From the NCBI RefSeq assembly GCF_001931485.1, contig NZ_MSDV01000055.1, positions 22,777 through 86,776 on the forward strand: a stretch of 64,000 nt of DNA, written 5' to 3'. Position numbers and translations under genes: made by a program. Below, one piece after another: positions 18,879 to 27,524 of this stretch. The DNA comes from Burkholderia sp. SRS-W-2-2016. Lineage in GTDB: Bacteria > Pseudomonadota > Gammaproteobacteria > Burkholderiales > Burkholderiaceae. The notes beneath the pieces were generated by a model. It worked only from the letters and a program-made list of their open reading frames with translations. It was not told the DNA's origin and searched no databases. The first letter of the stretch is position 1, and each line of letters starts with the position of its first letter.

Positions 18879-20234
18879 ATGGACAATATCACCCAGCAAT
18901 CGTCAGCTGGCATGTTCTGGCGAAACAGATGGTGGCAACTGGTCATCGGCATGGTGTGTATGGCGCTGGTGGCCAATCTGCAATATGCGTGGACGTTGTT
19001 CGTGGCGCCGATGCATGCGAGGCATCACTGGAGCGAGGCATCGATCCAGTTGGCGTTCTCGATCTTCATTCTCACCGAAACGTGGCTGGTGCCGTTCGAA
19101 GGCTGGCTGGTCGACCGCTTCGGACCGCGCCCGGTGGTCGCCGGCGGCGCGATCTGCGCGGGTCTGTCATGGGTTCTCAATTCGTATGCGACGACACTCG
19201 GCATGCTGTATTTCGCCGCGGTGATCGGCGGGATCGGCGCGGGCGGCGTGTACGGCACCTGCGTCGGCAATGCGCTCAAATGGTTTCCGGACCGGCGCGG
19301 TCTCGCGGCGGGCCTGACCGCGGCCGGTTTCGGCGCGGGCGCGGCGCTCACCGTGATACCGATTGCGAACATGATCAATAGCCGCGGCTTCGAGCACACG
19401 TTCTTCTTCTTCGGCATCGTGCAAGGCGTCAGCATTTTGCTGCTCGCGCTGTTGCTGGTGCGGCCGGTGTTGCGTCAGCAGGCGGCCCGCAAGACGAAGT
19501 TCGCGGTGTCGAAGGTCGATTTCACGTCGCGCCAGATGATCAGGACACCGGTGTTCTGGGTGATGTACGCGTCGTTCGTCGCGGTCGCCGCGGGCGGCTT
19601 GATGGCGACCGCGCAGATCGGTCCGATCGCGAAAGACTGGGGCCTCGCGCGCATTCCGATGTCGGTGTTCGGCGCGACCTTGCCGTTGCTCACGCTGACG
19701 CTGTCGATCGACAACATCTTCAACGGCCTGACGCGACCGCTGTGCGGTTTCATCTCCGACAAGATCGGCCGTGAAAACACGATGTTCGTGATCTTCATCG
19801 GCGAGGGGCTCGCGCTGCTCGGGATGATGCAGTTCGGCACCAACCCGTATGCGTTCATGGTGTTCGCCGCGCTGATCTTCCTGTTCTGGGGCGAGATCTT
19901 CTCGATCTTCCCGGCGACCTGCGCGGATACGTTCGGCAGCAAATACGCGGCGGCCAATGCGGGCACGTTGTACACCGCGAAAGGCACGGCCTCGTTGCTG
20001 GTGCCGATCGCATCGGTGCTGGCGGCCACCGGCGGCTGGAACCTGGTGTTCATCGTGTCCGCGGTCATCACGATCGCGGCGGGCATCTCGGCGAAATTCA
20101 TTCTCGAGCCGATGCGCACCCGCTGGATCGACTCGCATAACGAGCCGCAGGGCGCGCTCGCGGTCGCCGGACATCCGCATGGCACCGGCAGCGCGTCGCG
20201 GATGAGTCACTGGCCCGAACAGAGCGGCGAATAA
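18879..20234 (+). CDS. oxlT: oxalate/formate antiporter, OFA-family MFS (OxlT-like)
   Basis: Inner-membrane carrier of 451 residues with 12 predicted helices. It closely follows OxlT: NLQYAWTLFVAPM in helix 1, FEGWLVDRFGPRPVVAGG after helix 2 and KWFPDRRGLAAGLTAAGFG in the middle. Both charged substrate-binding residues appear conserved: the Arg in GLTRPLCGF (helix 8, R272 in OxlT) and the Lys in LYTAKGTAS (helix 11, K355). That supports exchange of a divalent anion such as oxalate for formate. Start chosen at MDNITQQ behind GGAGACAAGG. It is divergent from the CbbR-like lysR. Confidence 0.88.
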   Translation: MDNITQQSSAGMFWRNRWWQLVIGMVCMALVANLQYAWTLFVAPMHARHHWSEASIQLAFSIFILTETWLVPFEGWLVDRFGPRPVVAGGAICAGLSWVLNSYATTLGMLYFAAVIGGIGAGGVYGTCVGNALKWFPDRRGLAAGLTAAGFGAGAALTVIPIANMINSRGFEHTFFFFGIVQGVSILLLALLLVRPVLRQQAARKTKFAVSKVDFTSRQMIRTPVFWVMYASFVAVAAGGLMATAQIGPIAKDWGLARIPMSVFGATLPLLTLTLSIDNIFNGLTRPLCGFISDKIGRENTMFVIFIGEGLALLGMMQFGTNPYAFMVFAALIFLFWGEIFSIFPATCADTFGSKYAAANAGTLYTAKGTASLLVPIASVLAATGGWNLVFIVSAVITIAAGISAKFILEPMRTRWIDSHNEPQGALAVAGHPHGTGSASRMSHWPEQSGE

Positions 20235-20268
20235 GCGGCGTGAGCCGCGTGCGCCGGGGCCCGAGCAC

Positions 20269-21246
20269 ATGAACGTTTCGCTGCAGCAGCTCAAGGTGTT
20301 CGTCGCGGTCGCGCGGGAGCGCAGCTTTACCCGCGCGGCGCGCCAGTTCGACCTGACGCAATCGGCGGTAAGCCGTTGCATCCGCGAGCTCGAAGAGGCG
20401 GTCGATCTGAAGCTGTTCGACCGCACCACACGCCAGGTAGAACTGACCAATGCCGGCGCGAGTCTCGAGCGAAGAATTGGCCGCCTGCTCGATGAAATCG
20501 AATTGACGCTGCTCGAAGAGCGGGCCGCCAACGACGGCCGCACCGGCGTCGTGATCGTTGCGAGCAATCCGGTGTTGTCGTCGAGCTGGGTGCCGCAGGC
20601 GCTCGCGCATTGCGCGTCGGACTATCCGCAACTGGTGGTGTCGGTGCGCGATCAGTCGCAAAGCGGCGTGCTCGCGAGCGTCGAGCATGGCGAGGTGGAC
20701 TTCGGCGTGGTGTCGGTCGCGCAAGCAATCGACAGTCATCTGCTGCACGCACAGGTGCTGTTCAGCACGCCGCTGCATGCGGTGATGCCGGCCGCGCATC
20801 CGCTCGCGCGTCACGACAGCATCGACTGGCGCGGCTTGCGCGCGTGGCCGCTGCTGACGCTCAATGCCGACACCGGCGTGCGCGCGGCACTGGAGCCGGC
20901 ACTCGTTACCCACGAGCTGAAGCGCGGACCGTTGCAGGAACTCGGCCACGTCGCGGCGGTAGCGCGGATGGTCGAGCTGGGCCTCGGGGTCGGCGTATTG
21001 CCGGTCGACGCGTACTGGCCGGCGCCGGGTGCGGGTCTGGTGAGCCGTCCGCTGGTGCCGCGGACCACGCTCACCACCGTGCTGGTCCAGCGCCGCAATC
21101 GCTCGCTGCGGCCGAACGCGGCCGCCGTGTGGGCGCAGTTTTTCGCATCGATTAATGAGCCTGCGCATACCGACGCCGCGGCGCCTCGCGCCGCGCGGAC
21201 CTTCAACTGGCCGTCCGTCGCGCGCAGCCTGCTGCATGAACCTTAG
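20269..21246 (+). CDS. LysR-family transcriptional regulator
   Basis: LysR-type regulator of 325 residues with the DNA-binding domain at about 4-62 (SFTRAARQFDLTQSAVSRCI, then LFDRTTRQVELTNAG) and a substrate-binding domain of the usual length. The C-terminal 30 residues after FFASIN are low-complexity. It starts 34 bp after the OxlT-like gene and ends 92 bp before the aldehyde dehydrogenase gene, all in the same direction, so it may control either. The effector is unknown. Confidence 0.92.
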   Translation: MNVSLQQLKVFVAVARERSFTRAARQFDLTQSAVSRCIRELEEAVDLKLFDRTTRQVELTNAGASLERRIGRLLDEIELTLLEERAANDGRTGVVIVASNPVLSSSWVPQALAHCASDYPQLVVSVRDQSQSGVLASVEHGEVDFGVVSVAQAIDSHLLHAQVLFSTPLHAVMPAAHPLARHDSIDWRGLRAWPLLTLNADTGVRAALEPALVTHELKRGPLQELGHVAAVARMVELGLGVGVLPVDAYWPAPGAGLVSRPLVPRTTLTTVLVQRRNRSLRPNAAAVWAQFFASINEPAHTDAAAPRAARTFNWPSVARSLLHEP

Positions 21247-21338
21247 ATCGCGCGCAGCACAAAACCCCTTGTTTTACGAGCGATTCGAACGCTGCGCCGT
21301 TAGCTCGCCACATAACGTCCTACTCAAGGAGCTTGATG

Positions 21339-22790
21339 ATGGAAACCCAGACCGACCTCAGACAACATGATCTGCTGATCGACGGCAAGCGGCTGCCGCC
21401 CGGCACCGGGGAATATTCCGTCGATATCAATCCGGCCACCGAGGAACCGATCGCGCTGGTCGCGCAGGGCAGCGCCGCCGACGTCGACACCGCGGTGCGC
21501 GCGGCGCGCGCGGCGTTGAAAGTGTGGAATTCGATTCGCGCCGCCGAACGCGGCCGCATCTTGCAGCGGCTCGCGGTCCTGATGCGCGAGAACATGGAAG
21601 AACTCGTCGCGCTCGAAAGTCTCGACTGCGGCAAGCCGATTTCCGCGGTGATGCGCCAGGACGTGCCGGCCGCGATCGATACCGTCGAGTACTACGCCGG
21701 CTGGTGCGACAAGATCAACGGTCAGGTCGTGCCGACGCGTCCCGACGCATTGACATATACGCTGCGCGAACCGGTCGGCGTGGTCGCCGCGATCGTGCCG
21801 TGGAATTTCCCGCTGATGATCGGCATGTGGAAGATCGCGCCGGCGCTCGCGTGCGGCTGTACGCTGATCGTCAAACCCGCGGAAATCACGCCGCTCACCG
21901 CGTTGCGGATCGGCGAACTCGCGCTCGAAGCCGGCGTGCCGCCGGGCGTGCTCAATATCGTGACCGGCAAGGGCAGTGTGGTCGGCGACGCGCTGGTCTC
22001 GCACCCGGGCATCGACAAGGTTACGTTCACCGGTTCGCCTTCGGTCGGGCGCGGCATTCTGCAGGGCGCGGCCGGCAACTTCAAGCGTGTGACGCTGGAG
22101 CTGGGCGGCAAGTCGGCCAACCTGATCTTCGCCGACGCGAATCTCGACAACGCGGTGCGCGCCGCGGCGTCCGGGATCTTCTTCAATACCGGCCAGGTGT
22201 GTTCCGCGGGTTCGCGGATTCTCGCGCATCGCGACGTGTACGACGAAGTGGTCGAGCGGCTCGCCACACGCGCGAAGTCGATCAAGGTCGGCGACCCGTC
22301 GGTGCGGGAAACCTCGATGGGGCCGCTGATCTCCGCCTCGCAGATGAAGACCGTATTGAGCTACGTGGAGACCGGCCGCTCGGAAGGAGCGTCGCTGGTG
22401 ACGGGCGGCGCGCGCGTCGGCAGTCGCGGCTTTTTCGTCGAGCCGACCGTGTTCGCGAATGTCGAGCACGAGATGCGAATCTCACAGGAGGAGATCTTCG
22501 GTCCGGTCGCGAGCGTGATCCGCTTCGACGACGAGGCGGATGCGCTCAGGATTGCCAACGGTACCGCATATAGCCTGGCGGCCGGCGTGTGGAGCGCGGA
22601 TCTGAGCCGCGTGCATCGCGTGGCACGCGATCTGAAAGCGGGCACCGTGTGGATCAATACCTATGGGTATACCGATGTACGTCTGCCATGGGGCGGCGCC
22701 GGCGATTCGGGTTTCGGCCGCGAGCATGGCGACGTGGCAATCGAGAACTTTACAGAACCGAAAGCCGTGTGGGTCGCAATCGATCAATAG
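21339..22790 (+). CDS. NAD(P)-dependent aldehyde dehydrogenase
   Basis: Aldehyde dehydrogenase of 483 residues, close to betaine-aldehyde and gamma-aminobutyraldehyde type enzymes. It oxidises an aldehyde to its acid. Visible are the Rossmann-entry motif VPWNFPLMIGMWKIAPALA, the general base Glu in LELGGKSAN and the catalytic Cys in NTGQVCSAGSR. Two adjacent ATG codons follow an AAGGAG site; I take the second, which gives better spacing. It could remove the aldehyde released by the ThDP lyase encoded upstream, but that link is inferred. The gene ends at a strong terminator. Confidence 0.92.
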   Translation: METQTDLRQHDLLIDGKRLPPGTGEYSVDINPATEEPIALVAQGSAADVDTAVRAARAALKVWNSIRAAERGRILQRLAVLMRENMEELVALESLDCGKPISAVMRQDVPAAIDTVEYYAGWCDKINGQVVPTRPDALTYTLREPVGVVAAIVPWNFPLMIGMWKIAPALACGCTLIVKPAEITPLTALRIGELALEAGVPPGVLNIVTGKGSVVGDALVSHPGIDKVTFTGSPSVGRGILQGAAGNFKRVTLELGGKSANLIFADANLDNAVRAAASGIFFNTGQVCSAGSRILAHRDVYDEVVERLATRAKSIKVGDPSVRETSMGPLISASQMKTVLSYVETGRSEGASLVTGGARVGSRGFFVEPTVFANVEHEMRISQEEIFGPVASVIRFDDEADALRIANGTAYSLAAGVWSADLSRVHRVARDLKAGTVWINTYGYTDVRLPWGGAGDSGFGREHGDVAIENFTEPKAVWVAIDQ

Positions 22791-22800
22791 CGGTGAATGA

Positions 22801-22835
22801 AAAAAAGATTGGACGCTTAGCGTCCAATCTTTTTT
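22801..22835. terminator. bidirectional Rho-independent terminator
   Basis: A 16-bp perfect inverted repeat including an A6 and a T6 run around a 3-nt loop, between the convergent aldehyde dehydrogenase and reductase genes. Confidence 0.95.
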
Positions 22836-22882
22836 AATGCGACCAATTTTTCAAGAATTAATATAGTTTCGAATAACTTTGA

Positions 22883-23860
22883 TTAATCGCCCTGCAAGGC
22901 CATTTTCTCGCGCAGCTTGATTAGCGCGAGTACCACGTCGATAGTCGGCGTGGGTTCCGCAACCAGGCGGCCCATTTCCTGAACCACGGTCAGCAACGGA
23001 TCGATTTCCATCGGGCGGCGATTCTCGAGATCGACGAGTGTCGAGGTCTTATGCGCGCCGACCGCGCCCGCGCCGTCGATGCGTCGCTCCACGTCGACGC
23101 GGAAGTGCACGCCGAACTGTTCTGCAATCCGCTTCGCTTCGAGCATCATCGTGCGCGACACCGCGCGCGTGCCGGGGTCGCTCGTGAGCACATCGAGTGT
23201 TGCGTGCGTCAATGCGCTGATCGGGTTGAAACACAGATTGCCCCACAGTTTGAGCCAGATTTCGTCGCGGATGTTGTCGCGGATCGGCGCGTCGAAACCG
23301 GCCGCCTGCATGATTTCATGCAATTGCTGAATGCGCGGCGTGCGTTCTCCGCTCGGCTCGCCGATCGGAAACTTTTTGCCGTACACATGTTTGATTACGC
23401 CGGGCTCGACGATTTCGGCCGCCGGATAAAGCACGCAGCCGATCGCGCGTTCGGGTCCGAGCTTGCTCCATTGCGTGCCGTCCGGATCGACGCTCGCCAG
23501 CCGCGTGCCGGCGAAACGTCCGCCATGCTGATAGAAATACCAGTACGGAATGCCATTCACGCCGGTCACGATTGCCGTATGTTTGCCGAGTAGCGGCTGC
23601 ATCGAGTCGACCACGCCGGGCAGCGAATGCGCTTTCAGCGTAATGATCACCACATCCTGAACGCCGAGTTCGCGCGGATCGGACGTGCAGCGCACCGCGG
23701 CGCTATAGGTTTCGCCGTCCATGATCAGACGCGCGCCGTGCTCGCGCATTGCCGCCAGATGCGGGCCGCGCGCAATGAAACTCACGTCCGCGCCGGCCCG
23801 CGCCAACTGCACGCCCATCATCCCGCCAATCGCTCCCGCTCCGAAGATGCAGATCTTCAT
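22883..23860 (-). CDS. ketopantoate reductase (PanE/ApbA) family 2-dehydropantoate reductase
   Basis: NADPH-dependent reductase of 325 residues. The N-terminal dinucleotide motif is ICIFGAGAIGGMMGVQLARAG, and the ApbA C-terminal helical domain carries the catalytic Lys region EIWLKLWGNLCFNPISAL and a conserved IDGAGAVGAHKTSTL. Family members reduce 2-ketopantoate or related 2-keto acids. Since it is outside a pantothenate operon and next to acid-catabolic genes, it is likely a catabolic paralogue. Start at MKICIFG; no strong ribosome binding site. A copy of the LysR-box core lies 97 bp upstream. Confidence 0.88.
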   Translation of the reverse strand: MKICIFGAGAIGGMMGVQLARAGADVSFIARGPHLAAMREHGARLIMDGETYSAAVRCTSDPRELGVQDVVIITLKAHSLPGVVDSMQPLLGKHTAIVTGVNGIPYWYFYQHGGRFAGTRLASVDPDGTQWSKLGPERAIGCVLYPAAEIVEPGVIKHVYGKKFPIGEPSGERTPRIQQLHEIMQAAGFDAPIRDNIRDEIWLKLWGNLCFNPISALTHATLDVLTSDPGTRAVSRTMMLEAKRIAEQFGVHFRVDVERRIDGAGAVGAHKTSTLVDLENRRPMEIDPLLTVVQEMGRLVAEPTPTIDVVLALIKLREKMALQGD

Positions 23861-23956
23861 GATGTCGCTCCCATGACGATGAAAAATCTTCTGCCGCAAT
23901 GCAATAAGCCGCATAGCCGATCATCGTTCGAGCATACGGGCGGAGCACGAATAACG

Positions 23957-23969
23957 ATAGTTAAAGTTT
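23957..23969. promoter_or_regulatory. LysR-box core upstream of the PanE-like gene
   Basis: ATAGTTAAAGTTT is identical to the core upstream of the hypothetical gene at 17.4 kb. It is flanked by ATAACGA on the left and a near-complementary TTCGTTAT about 30 bp to the right, forming a larger imperfect dyad. Confidence 0.5.
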
Positions 23970-24086
23970 CTCCGGGCACCTATTAGCTATTCGTTATGAA
24001 ATGCTTTTTTACAGTACTTTGGAAGTAGTTCTATAAACGCTAATGCGCGATGAAAGCATCTGATTAAAACTAACAGTATTTAGGAC

Positions 24087-25598
24087 GTGAACTATTCTGG
24101 TCCGTGTGTTTCTGTCGCATCATCCGGTTCCTTTGGAACACAAGGCAATTCCGGTGACCCTGAACAGAAGCATCGAGATCGCATCGTGCGTACTGTGATC
24201 CATCACACTGCCGGCCGCGACCTGGTCGATATGGAGAGCGTACTGGCGCGCTTACTCGACGTTGCCGCCATTGCGGTGGGCGCCGCCGTCGCGTCGCTTC
24301 TTTTCAAACCCGGTGTCGAACAGCGCGCACTCGTCAGTGCCGTCGTGATGTTCGAGATGGCGCTTGCCACGCTGCTGTTGTCGATGTTCGGCCTTTACCG
24401 TTTATGGCGCGGCCAATCGAAATGGTGGCCGCTCGCGGCAGCGGTGTGCGGCTGGTTCGCGGTGCAGGCATGCGGGCTGGCGGTGACTCTGTTATTGCAT
24501 CGGAGTCCTTCTATTTCGCGCTTCTGGTGGTTGAGCTGGACCGCGCTCACCACGGCCGGCATCGTCGCCACGCATCTGTCGGTGCATGCGCTGCTCGGCC
24601 GCCGGCGCACCGGCAAAGACCAACGCACGGTCGCGGTGGTCGGCGCGGGAGAACATTGCGACGCGGTACTGGCCCGAGTCGCGGCGACGCCCGCCGACGG
24701 CTTTCGCGCGGTCGCGACGCTCAGCACCGCTGGTGACGGCCGGCAGCGAAGCGATGGCCTGCCGGCGTTCGTCGCGCTGCGCGCGTTTGCCGACTGGGTC
24801 CGCGAGCAGCGGATCGACGAAGTCTGGCTCGCACTGCCAATCTCGGACGAAACCACACTGCTGCGCGTGCTCGACGAATTCAGCGGCGATCTCGTCAACG
24901 TGCGTTTTCTCCCGGACGTGAGTCGCCTCGTGATGTTCGACCGCAACGTGGTCGATCTGCTCGGCGCGCCGGCGATCAATCTGATCGTCTCGCCGATGAC
25001 GCCCGCCGCATTGCTGCAGAAAGCGATCTTCGACCGGATCTTCGCGTTCGTGATGCTGATCGCGCTCGCGCCGGTCATGGTGCCGATCGCGCTCGCGGTC
25101 AAGCTCACGTCGAAAGGGCCGGTGTTTTTCACGCAGCAGCGCAAAGGCGCGAATGGCCGGGTGTTTCGCATCTACAAGTTTCGCTCGATGCGCGTGCATA
25201 CGGAAAAGCCCGGCGAGGTCCGTCAGGCGACGCGCGGCGATCCGCGCATTACGCGACTCGGCGCTTTTCTGCGCCGCACAAGCCTCGATGAATTGCCGCA
25301 ATTTCTCAACGTGCTGCGCGGCGAGATGTCGGTGGTGGGCCCGCGCCCGCATGCGATCGAACACGACGAGCACTACCGCACGATCGTCGACGGTTATATC
25401 CATCGCTACCGGATCAAGCCGGGCATTACCGGCTGGGCGCAGATCAACGGCTTTCGCGGTGAGACCGAGCAACTCGAAAAGATGCAGGCGCGAGTCGAGC
25501 ACGATCTGTACTACTTGCGGAACTGGTCGTTCGGCCTGGACATGCGCATCATCCTCGCGACCGTCGTGAAGGGTATGCGGCACACCAATGCCTATTGA
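24087..25598 (+). CDS. undecaprenyl-phosphate sugar phosphotransferase (WcaJ/BceB type), EPS priming enzyme
   Basis: Polyisoprenyl-phosphate hexose-1-phosphate transferase of up to 503 residues; it starts the repeat unit by moving a sugar phosphate, usually glucose, to undecaprenyl phosphate at the inner membrane. There are four N-terminal membrane helices, a cytoplasmic CoA-binding-like domain with VAVVGAGEHCDAV, then the membrane-associated bacterial sugar transferase domain: KAIFDRIFAFVML, FRIYKFRSMRVH, RRTSLDELPQFLNVLRGEMS and VGPRPH. The GTG start is uncertain; in-frame GTG at 24186 or ATG at 24231 are alternatives. It is the first gene of the exopolysaccharide operon and resembles Burkholderia BceB. 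Confidence 0.9.
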   Translation: MNYSGPCVSVASSGSFGTQGNSGDPEQKHRDRIVRTVIHHTAGRDLVDMESVLARLLDVAAIAVGAAVASLLFKPGVEQRALVSAVVMFEMALATLLLSMFGLYRLWRGQSKWWPLAAAVCGWFAVQACGLAVTLLLHRSPSISRFWWLSWTALTTAGIVATHLSVHALLGRRRTGKDQRTVAVVGAGEHCDAVLARVAATPADGFRAVATLSTAGDGRQRSDGLPAFVALRAFADWVREQRIDEVWLALPISDETTLLRVLDEFSGDLVNVRFLPDVSRLVMFDRNVVDLLGAPAINLIVSPMTPAALLQKAIFDRIFAFVMLIALAPVMVPIALAVKLTSKGPVFFTQQRKGANGRVFRIYKFRSMRVHTEKPGEVRQATRGDPRITRLGAFLRRTSLDELPQFLNVLRGEMSVVGPRPHAIEHDEHYRTIVDGYIHRYRIKPGITGWAQINGFRGETEQLEKMQARVEHDLYYLRNWSFGLDMRIILATVVKGMRHTNAY

Positions 25599-25679
25599 TC
25601 CGTTAGCGAAGATAAATCCGCCTCACAAGGGCGGGCAGGGCGGCGCGCTTCGCGTCCGCCGAAGAATAGGTTGAATACG

Positions 25680-26987
25680 ATGTCTGCTTCAGTTTTGACC
25701 GGGTCGCTGCGCCGGCTCGGTGTTTTGACGGTGTCGGTCTCGCTGCTGTTGTCCGCTTGCGCGGTCGCGCCCGGCATGCGAATGGAAACGTCCAGTATGA
25801 CGAACGAATCGGAGACGCTCGCGCAGAGCGATCCAATTGCTGACGCGACCAGCGAAGCGGCGGCGGACGTTGCCAGCGAAGCGGCGCCAGTCGCGGCCAG
25901 CGATTCGGCACTGACACCGGCACCGGCACCGGAGCCGACGCCGGCGCTAGCCCCTCCCAGCCCGCCGCTCCGAACCGCCGATGCAACACCAGGCACCCCG
26001 GCGATTGCGATCACCGAAGTCGACGCCGCGCTGCTCGCGCGGGTCCGCGAAGAGCGCCGTCAACAGCAGCTCGAACTGTCGCAACTGCTGTCGGGTTCGC
26101 CGCAAGCGTATGCGATCGGCGTTGGCGACGTGCTGCAGATCGTCGTCTGGGATCACCCGGAATTCGCCGCCGCGCTCGGGCCGTCGCAAGCGTCCGGCTC
26201 GGTGCGTCCCGGCGATCCGTCGGCCGGTTTTATCGTCGATCAAAGTGGCAATCTGACCTTTCCTTATGCCGGCACACTGCACGTCGCGGGTCTGCGCGCG
26301 GAAGAAGTGCAGCAACGTTTGACCGGCGCGCTCGCGAAGTACTTCATCAAGCCGCAGGTGACGGTGCGTGTCGCGTCGTATCGCGCGCATCAGGTGTACG
26401 TGGACGGCGAAGTGCACAGCCCCGGCGCGCTGGCGGTCAACGACGTGCCGATGACGCTGTACGAAGCGATCAGCCGCGCCGGCGGTTTCAGCGACAGCGC
26501 CGATCAGGGCGATCTGGTGCTGGTGCGCAGCGGCCAATCGCATCGTCTGAATCTGACGCGGTTGCTCGCCCAGGGCCTGAGCCCGTCGCTGATCTATCTG
26601 CAGCCGGGCGATTTTCTGCGCGTCGTGTCGCGCGACGAAAACCACGCGTACGTGATGGGCGAAGTGAACAAGCCGATCGCGGCGATTCCGCGCCGCACCG
26701 GCCGGCTGACGCTGGCCGATGCGCTGTCGCAAGCCGGCAGTGTCAATTCGTCGACCGCCGACGCCGCGCAGATGTATGTGATTCGCGGCTCGCTGTCGGG
26801 CACTCCGCAGGTGTTCCATCTCGATGCGCGCTCGCCGGTCGCGATGCTGCTCGCGAAAGATTTCGAGCTGCAGCCGAACGACGTCGTGTATGTGGACGGC
26901 AACGGTCTGGTCCGTTTCAACCGCGTGTTGAGTCTGCTGATGCCGCTGATTTCCAGCGGCCTGACGGCCGGGCTGGTGACCAAATGA
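25680..26987 (+). CDS. outer-membrane polysaccharide export lipoprotein (Wza/BceE type)
   Basis: Outer-membrane export channel protein of 435 residues. The N-terminus is a lipoprotein signal (LLLSAC lipobox, Cys at about 24) followed by an Ala/Pro/Glu-rich linker to about residue 125. Then come the polysaccharide export domain (IGVGDVLQIVVWDHPEF, FPYAGTLHVAGL) and two SLBB repeats (YVDGEVHSPGAL and YVMGEVNKPIA). The linker is longer than in E. coli Wza (379 residues). It exports the finished polymer together with Wzc. The stop overlaps the next start by 4 bp. Confidence 0.93.
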   Translation: MSASVLTGSLRRLGVLTVSVSLLLSACAVAPGMRMETSSMTNESETLAQSDPIADATSEAAADVASEAAPVAASDSALTPAPAPEPTPALAPPSPPLRTADATPGTPAIAITEVDAALLARVREERRQQQLELSQLLSGSPQAYAIGVGDVLQIVVWDHPEFAAALGPSQASGSVRPGDPSAGFIVDQSGNLTFPYAGTLHVAGLRAEEVQQRLTGALAKYFIKPQVTVRVASYRAHQVYVDGEVHSPGALAVNDVPMTLYEAISRAGGFSDSADQGDLVLVRSGQSHRLNLTRLLAQGLSPSLIYLQPGDFLRVVSRDENHAYVMGEVNKPIAAIPRRTGRLTLADALSQAGSVNSSTADAAQMYVIRGSLSGTPQVFHLDARSPVAMLLAKDFELQPNDVVYVDGNGLVRFNRVLSLLMPLISSGLTAGLVTK

Positions 26988-27496
26988 TCCGGCGCGTGCT
27001 GATCGTCTGCGTGGGCAATATCTGCCGCAGTCCGATGGCGCAGGTGCTGCTCGCGCAACGCCTCGAAGCGGTCGCGGTCGAGTCGGCCGGGATCGGCGCG
27101 CTGCACGGCGAGGGCGCCGATCCGCTCGCGGTGCAGCTGATGCAGCAGCGCGGCCTCGATCTGAGCGCGCATCGCGCGCGGCAACTGACGGCGCTGATCG
27201 CCGAAGCCGCCGATCTCGTGCTGGTGATGGACCGCGCGCAGAAGCAGTACGTGGAGCGCCGCTTCGCCGCGCTGTACGGCCGCGTCTATCTGCTCGGTTC
27301 GTCGCACGGCGCGGGCGGGCCGCCCGACGCGCGCTTCGAGATTCCCGATCCCCATCGCAAAGGCCTTGCGTCGTTCGAACAAAGCCTCGCGCTGATCGAC
27401 GCCGGCGTCGACGCATGGTGCGCGCGCATCGCGGGCGTGACCACGCGTGCCGGTGCCGGCACGGCGGCTTTATCCACCGATCATTCGTCGTCCTGA
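26984..27496 (+). CDS. low-molecular-weight protein-tyrosine phosphatase (Wzb/BceD type)
   Basis: Cytoplasmic phosphatase of 170 residues that removes phosphate from the tyrosine tail of the Wzc kinase and so cycles polymer assembly. The active-site loop CVGNICRSP is near the N-terminus and the general acid Asp is in IPDPHRKG at about 125. A 25-residue tail after the core is rich in Ala, Gly and Thr. Its start overlaps the wza-like stop (ATGA) and it ends 28 bp before the kinase start. Confidence 0.93.
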   Translation: MIRRVLIVCVGNICRSPMAQVLLAQRLEAVAVESAGIGALHGEGADPLAVQLMQQRGLDLSAHRARQLTALIAEAADLVLVMDRAQKQYVERRFAALYGRVYLLGSSHGAGGPPDARFEIPDPHRKGLASFEQSLALIDAGVDAWCARIAGVTTRAGAGTAALSTDHSSS

Positions 27497-27524
27497 GTGC
27501 GTCGAAACAACCCGACTGTTGACC

